From a virus, in the IMG/VR virus record IMGVR_UViG_3300037245_000561, positions 1-22,357 of that record: a DNA stretch of 22,357 nucleotides. One strand, given 5' to 3'. Of this stretch, positions 21,866-22,357 are shown one piece after another. The notes beneath the pieces were generated by a model, which saw only the letters and a list, made by a program, of their open reading frames with translations, ran no database searches and was not told where the DNA came from. The position numbers were made by a program, and so were the translations under genes. Numbering within the stretch: the first letter of the stretch is position 1; every line of letters starts with the position of its first letter.

Positions 21866-22357
21866 ACTAGTAAGTCCTTAATGCTCTTGGTCTCTTTGGC
21901 TTTAGCGATGAGTTCCTTTACTCTGGAGTAGTTGACTCTACCCTTTTCCTGCCTACATCTATCAATAGCAGCTATAGTAGCGATGTCTATTAGATCACCA
22001 CATACAAAGAAGAACTCTAAGCCTTGCTGTCGTGAATATAAGAACTGGTCTAGGTAAGCTTCAGTGATGGTGTAGTTGTTGAATGTATCTCGCCCACTAT
22101 AATATTCTTCTTTAAAACGGTCTTTGGGATTGAGCCCCATGCTAGTCCACATGTTCTTTAGCTTACCAGGGATGTCTTGAGCTTTAGCTTGCTTCATCTC
22201 TTGTACGGTAAAGCCTTTCATGCCTTCACGCTTATCGAAGTAATGTACCCGACCAAAGCGTCTGCCCATTGTCCATGTGCTAGAGTCTACAGTCTTTAAG
22301 GGTAGTTGATACATCTCAGGGAACGTAACATAGCCTAGCCCATGTATCTTAGCATAT
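21862..22357 (-). CDS. dpdA: DpdA-like DNA deazaguanine transglycosylase, C-terminal part (cut by window edge)
   Basis: The frame is open from the right edge (residues YAKIHGLGYVTFPE precede an internal Met at 22314), so the gene begins outside the window. About 164 C-terminal residues are visible. KIHGLG and KTVDSSTWTMGRRFGRVHYF match the end of the TIM-barrel of tRNA-guanine transglycosylase relatives. The Asp in VDSSTW corresponds to the catalytic Asp position in the TGT barrel (my alignment by eye). DpdA proteins exchange guanine in DNA for preQ0 or a derivative. The context with FolE, QueD, QueE and QueC supports DNA over tRNA as substrate. It is followed by a coupled membrane protein gene. 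Confidence 0.8.
   Translation of the reverse strand, partial: YAKIHGLGYVTFPEMYQLPLKTVDSSTWTMGRRFGRVHYFDKREGMKGFTVQEMKQAKAQDIPGKLKNMWTSMGLNPKDRFKEEYYSGRDTFNNYTITEAYLDQFLYSRQQGLEFFFVCGDLIDIATIAAIDRCRQEKGRVNYSRVKELIAKAKETKSIKDLLV

Overview
The window is the virion-structure arm of a tailed double-stranded DNA phage. It reads as a long-tailed (siphovirus-type) phage with an HK97-like capsid. Evidence is the linked set of terminase, portal, prohead protease, HK97-fold capsid protein, connectors, tail tube, frameshifted tail chaperones, a single tape-measure gene and fibre-like genes. Every supported gene lies on the minus strand, so transcription runs from high to low coordinates. The DNA is AT-rich. 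Several small proteins resemble families I associate with marine phages (a judgement from memory). The host cannot be named from the sequence.

Layout in order of transcription. (1) 22357-18831 is a 7-deazaguanine DNA-modification cassette: the C-terminal part of a DpdA-like transglycosylase (cut by the window edge), a small membrane protein resembling YdjM/DUF457, QueC, QueD, a 64-residue unknown, QueE, and FolE with an extra N-terminal phosphoribosyltransferase domain. FolE, QueD, QueE and QueC together convert GTP to preQ0, and DpdA-type enzymes swap the base into DNA. (2) 18824-16063 is packaging: a probable small terminase, a TTG-initiated 52-residue ORF, a DUF5675 protein behind a promoter-like sequence, and the large terminase. 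(3) 16066-10852 is the head: a portal fused to a MuF-type domain, a prohead protease with a long acidic tail, the HK97-like major capsid protein, a strong hairpin, and a probable decoration protein. (4) 10756-7503 is the neck and tail tube: head-tail connector, gp10-like protein, an unknown virion protein, a probable tail terminator and the tail tube protein. (5) 7469-4267 holds tail chaperones G and G-T joined by an in-frame G GGT TTA slippery heptamer, then the tape measure. (6) 4258-3200 is a three-gene group: a coiled-coil protein with a C-terminal membrane helix, a stand-alone CheY-like receiver domain, and a protein with an N-terminal membrane helix. (7) 3186-1 holds small virion-type proteins, a 575-residue fibre built from two sets of tandem repeats, small unknowns, and the start of another fibre-like gene cut by the left edge.

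Genes are packed tightly, with many 4-base ATGA overlaps (DpdA/YdjM-like, YdjM-like/QueC, TerL/portal, coiled-coil/receiver), which suggests polycistronic, translationally coupled expression. The points most worth a second look are the phosphoribosyltransferase-FolE fusion inside the DNA-modification cassette, the free-standing receiver domain between two small membrane proteins, and the clear programmed frameshift site.
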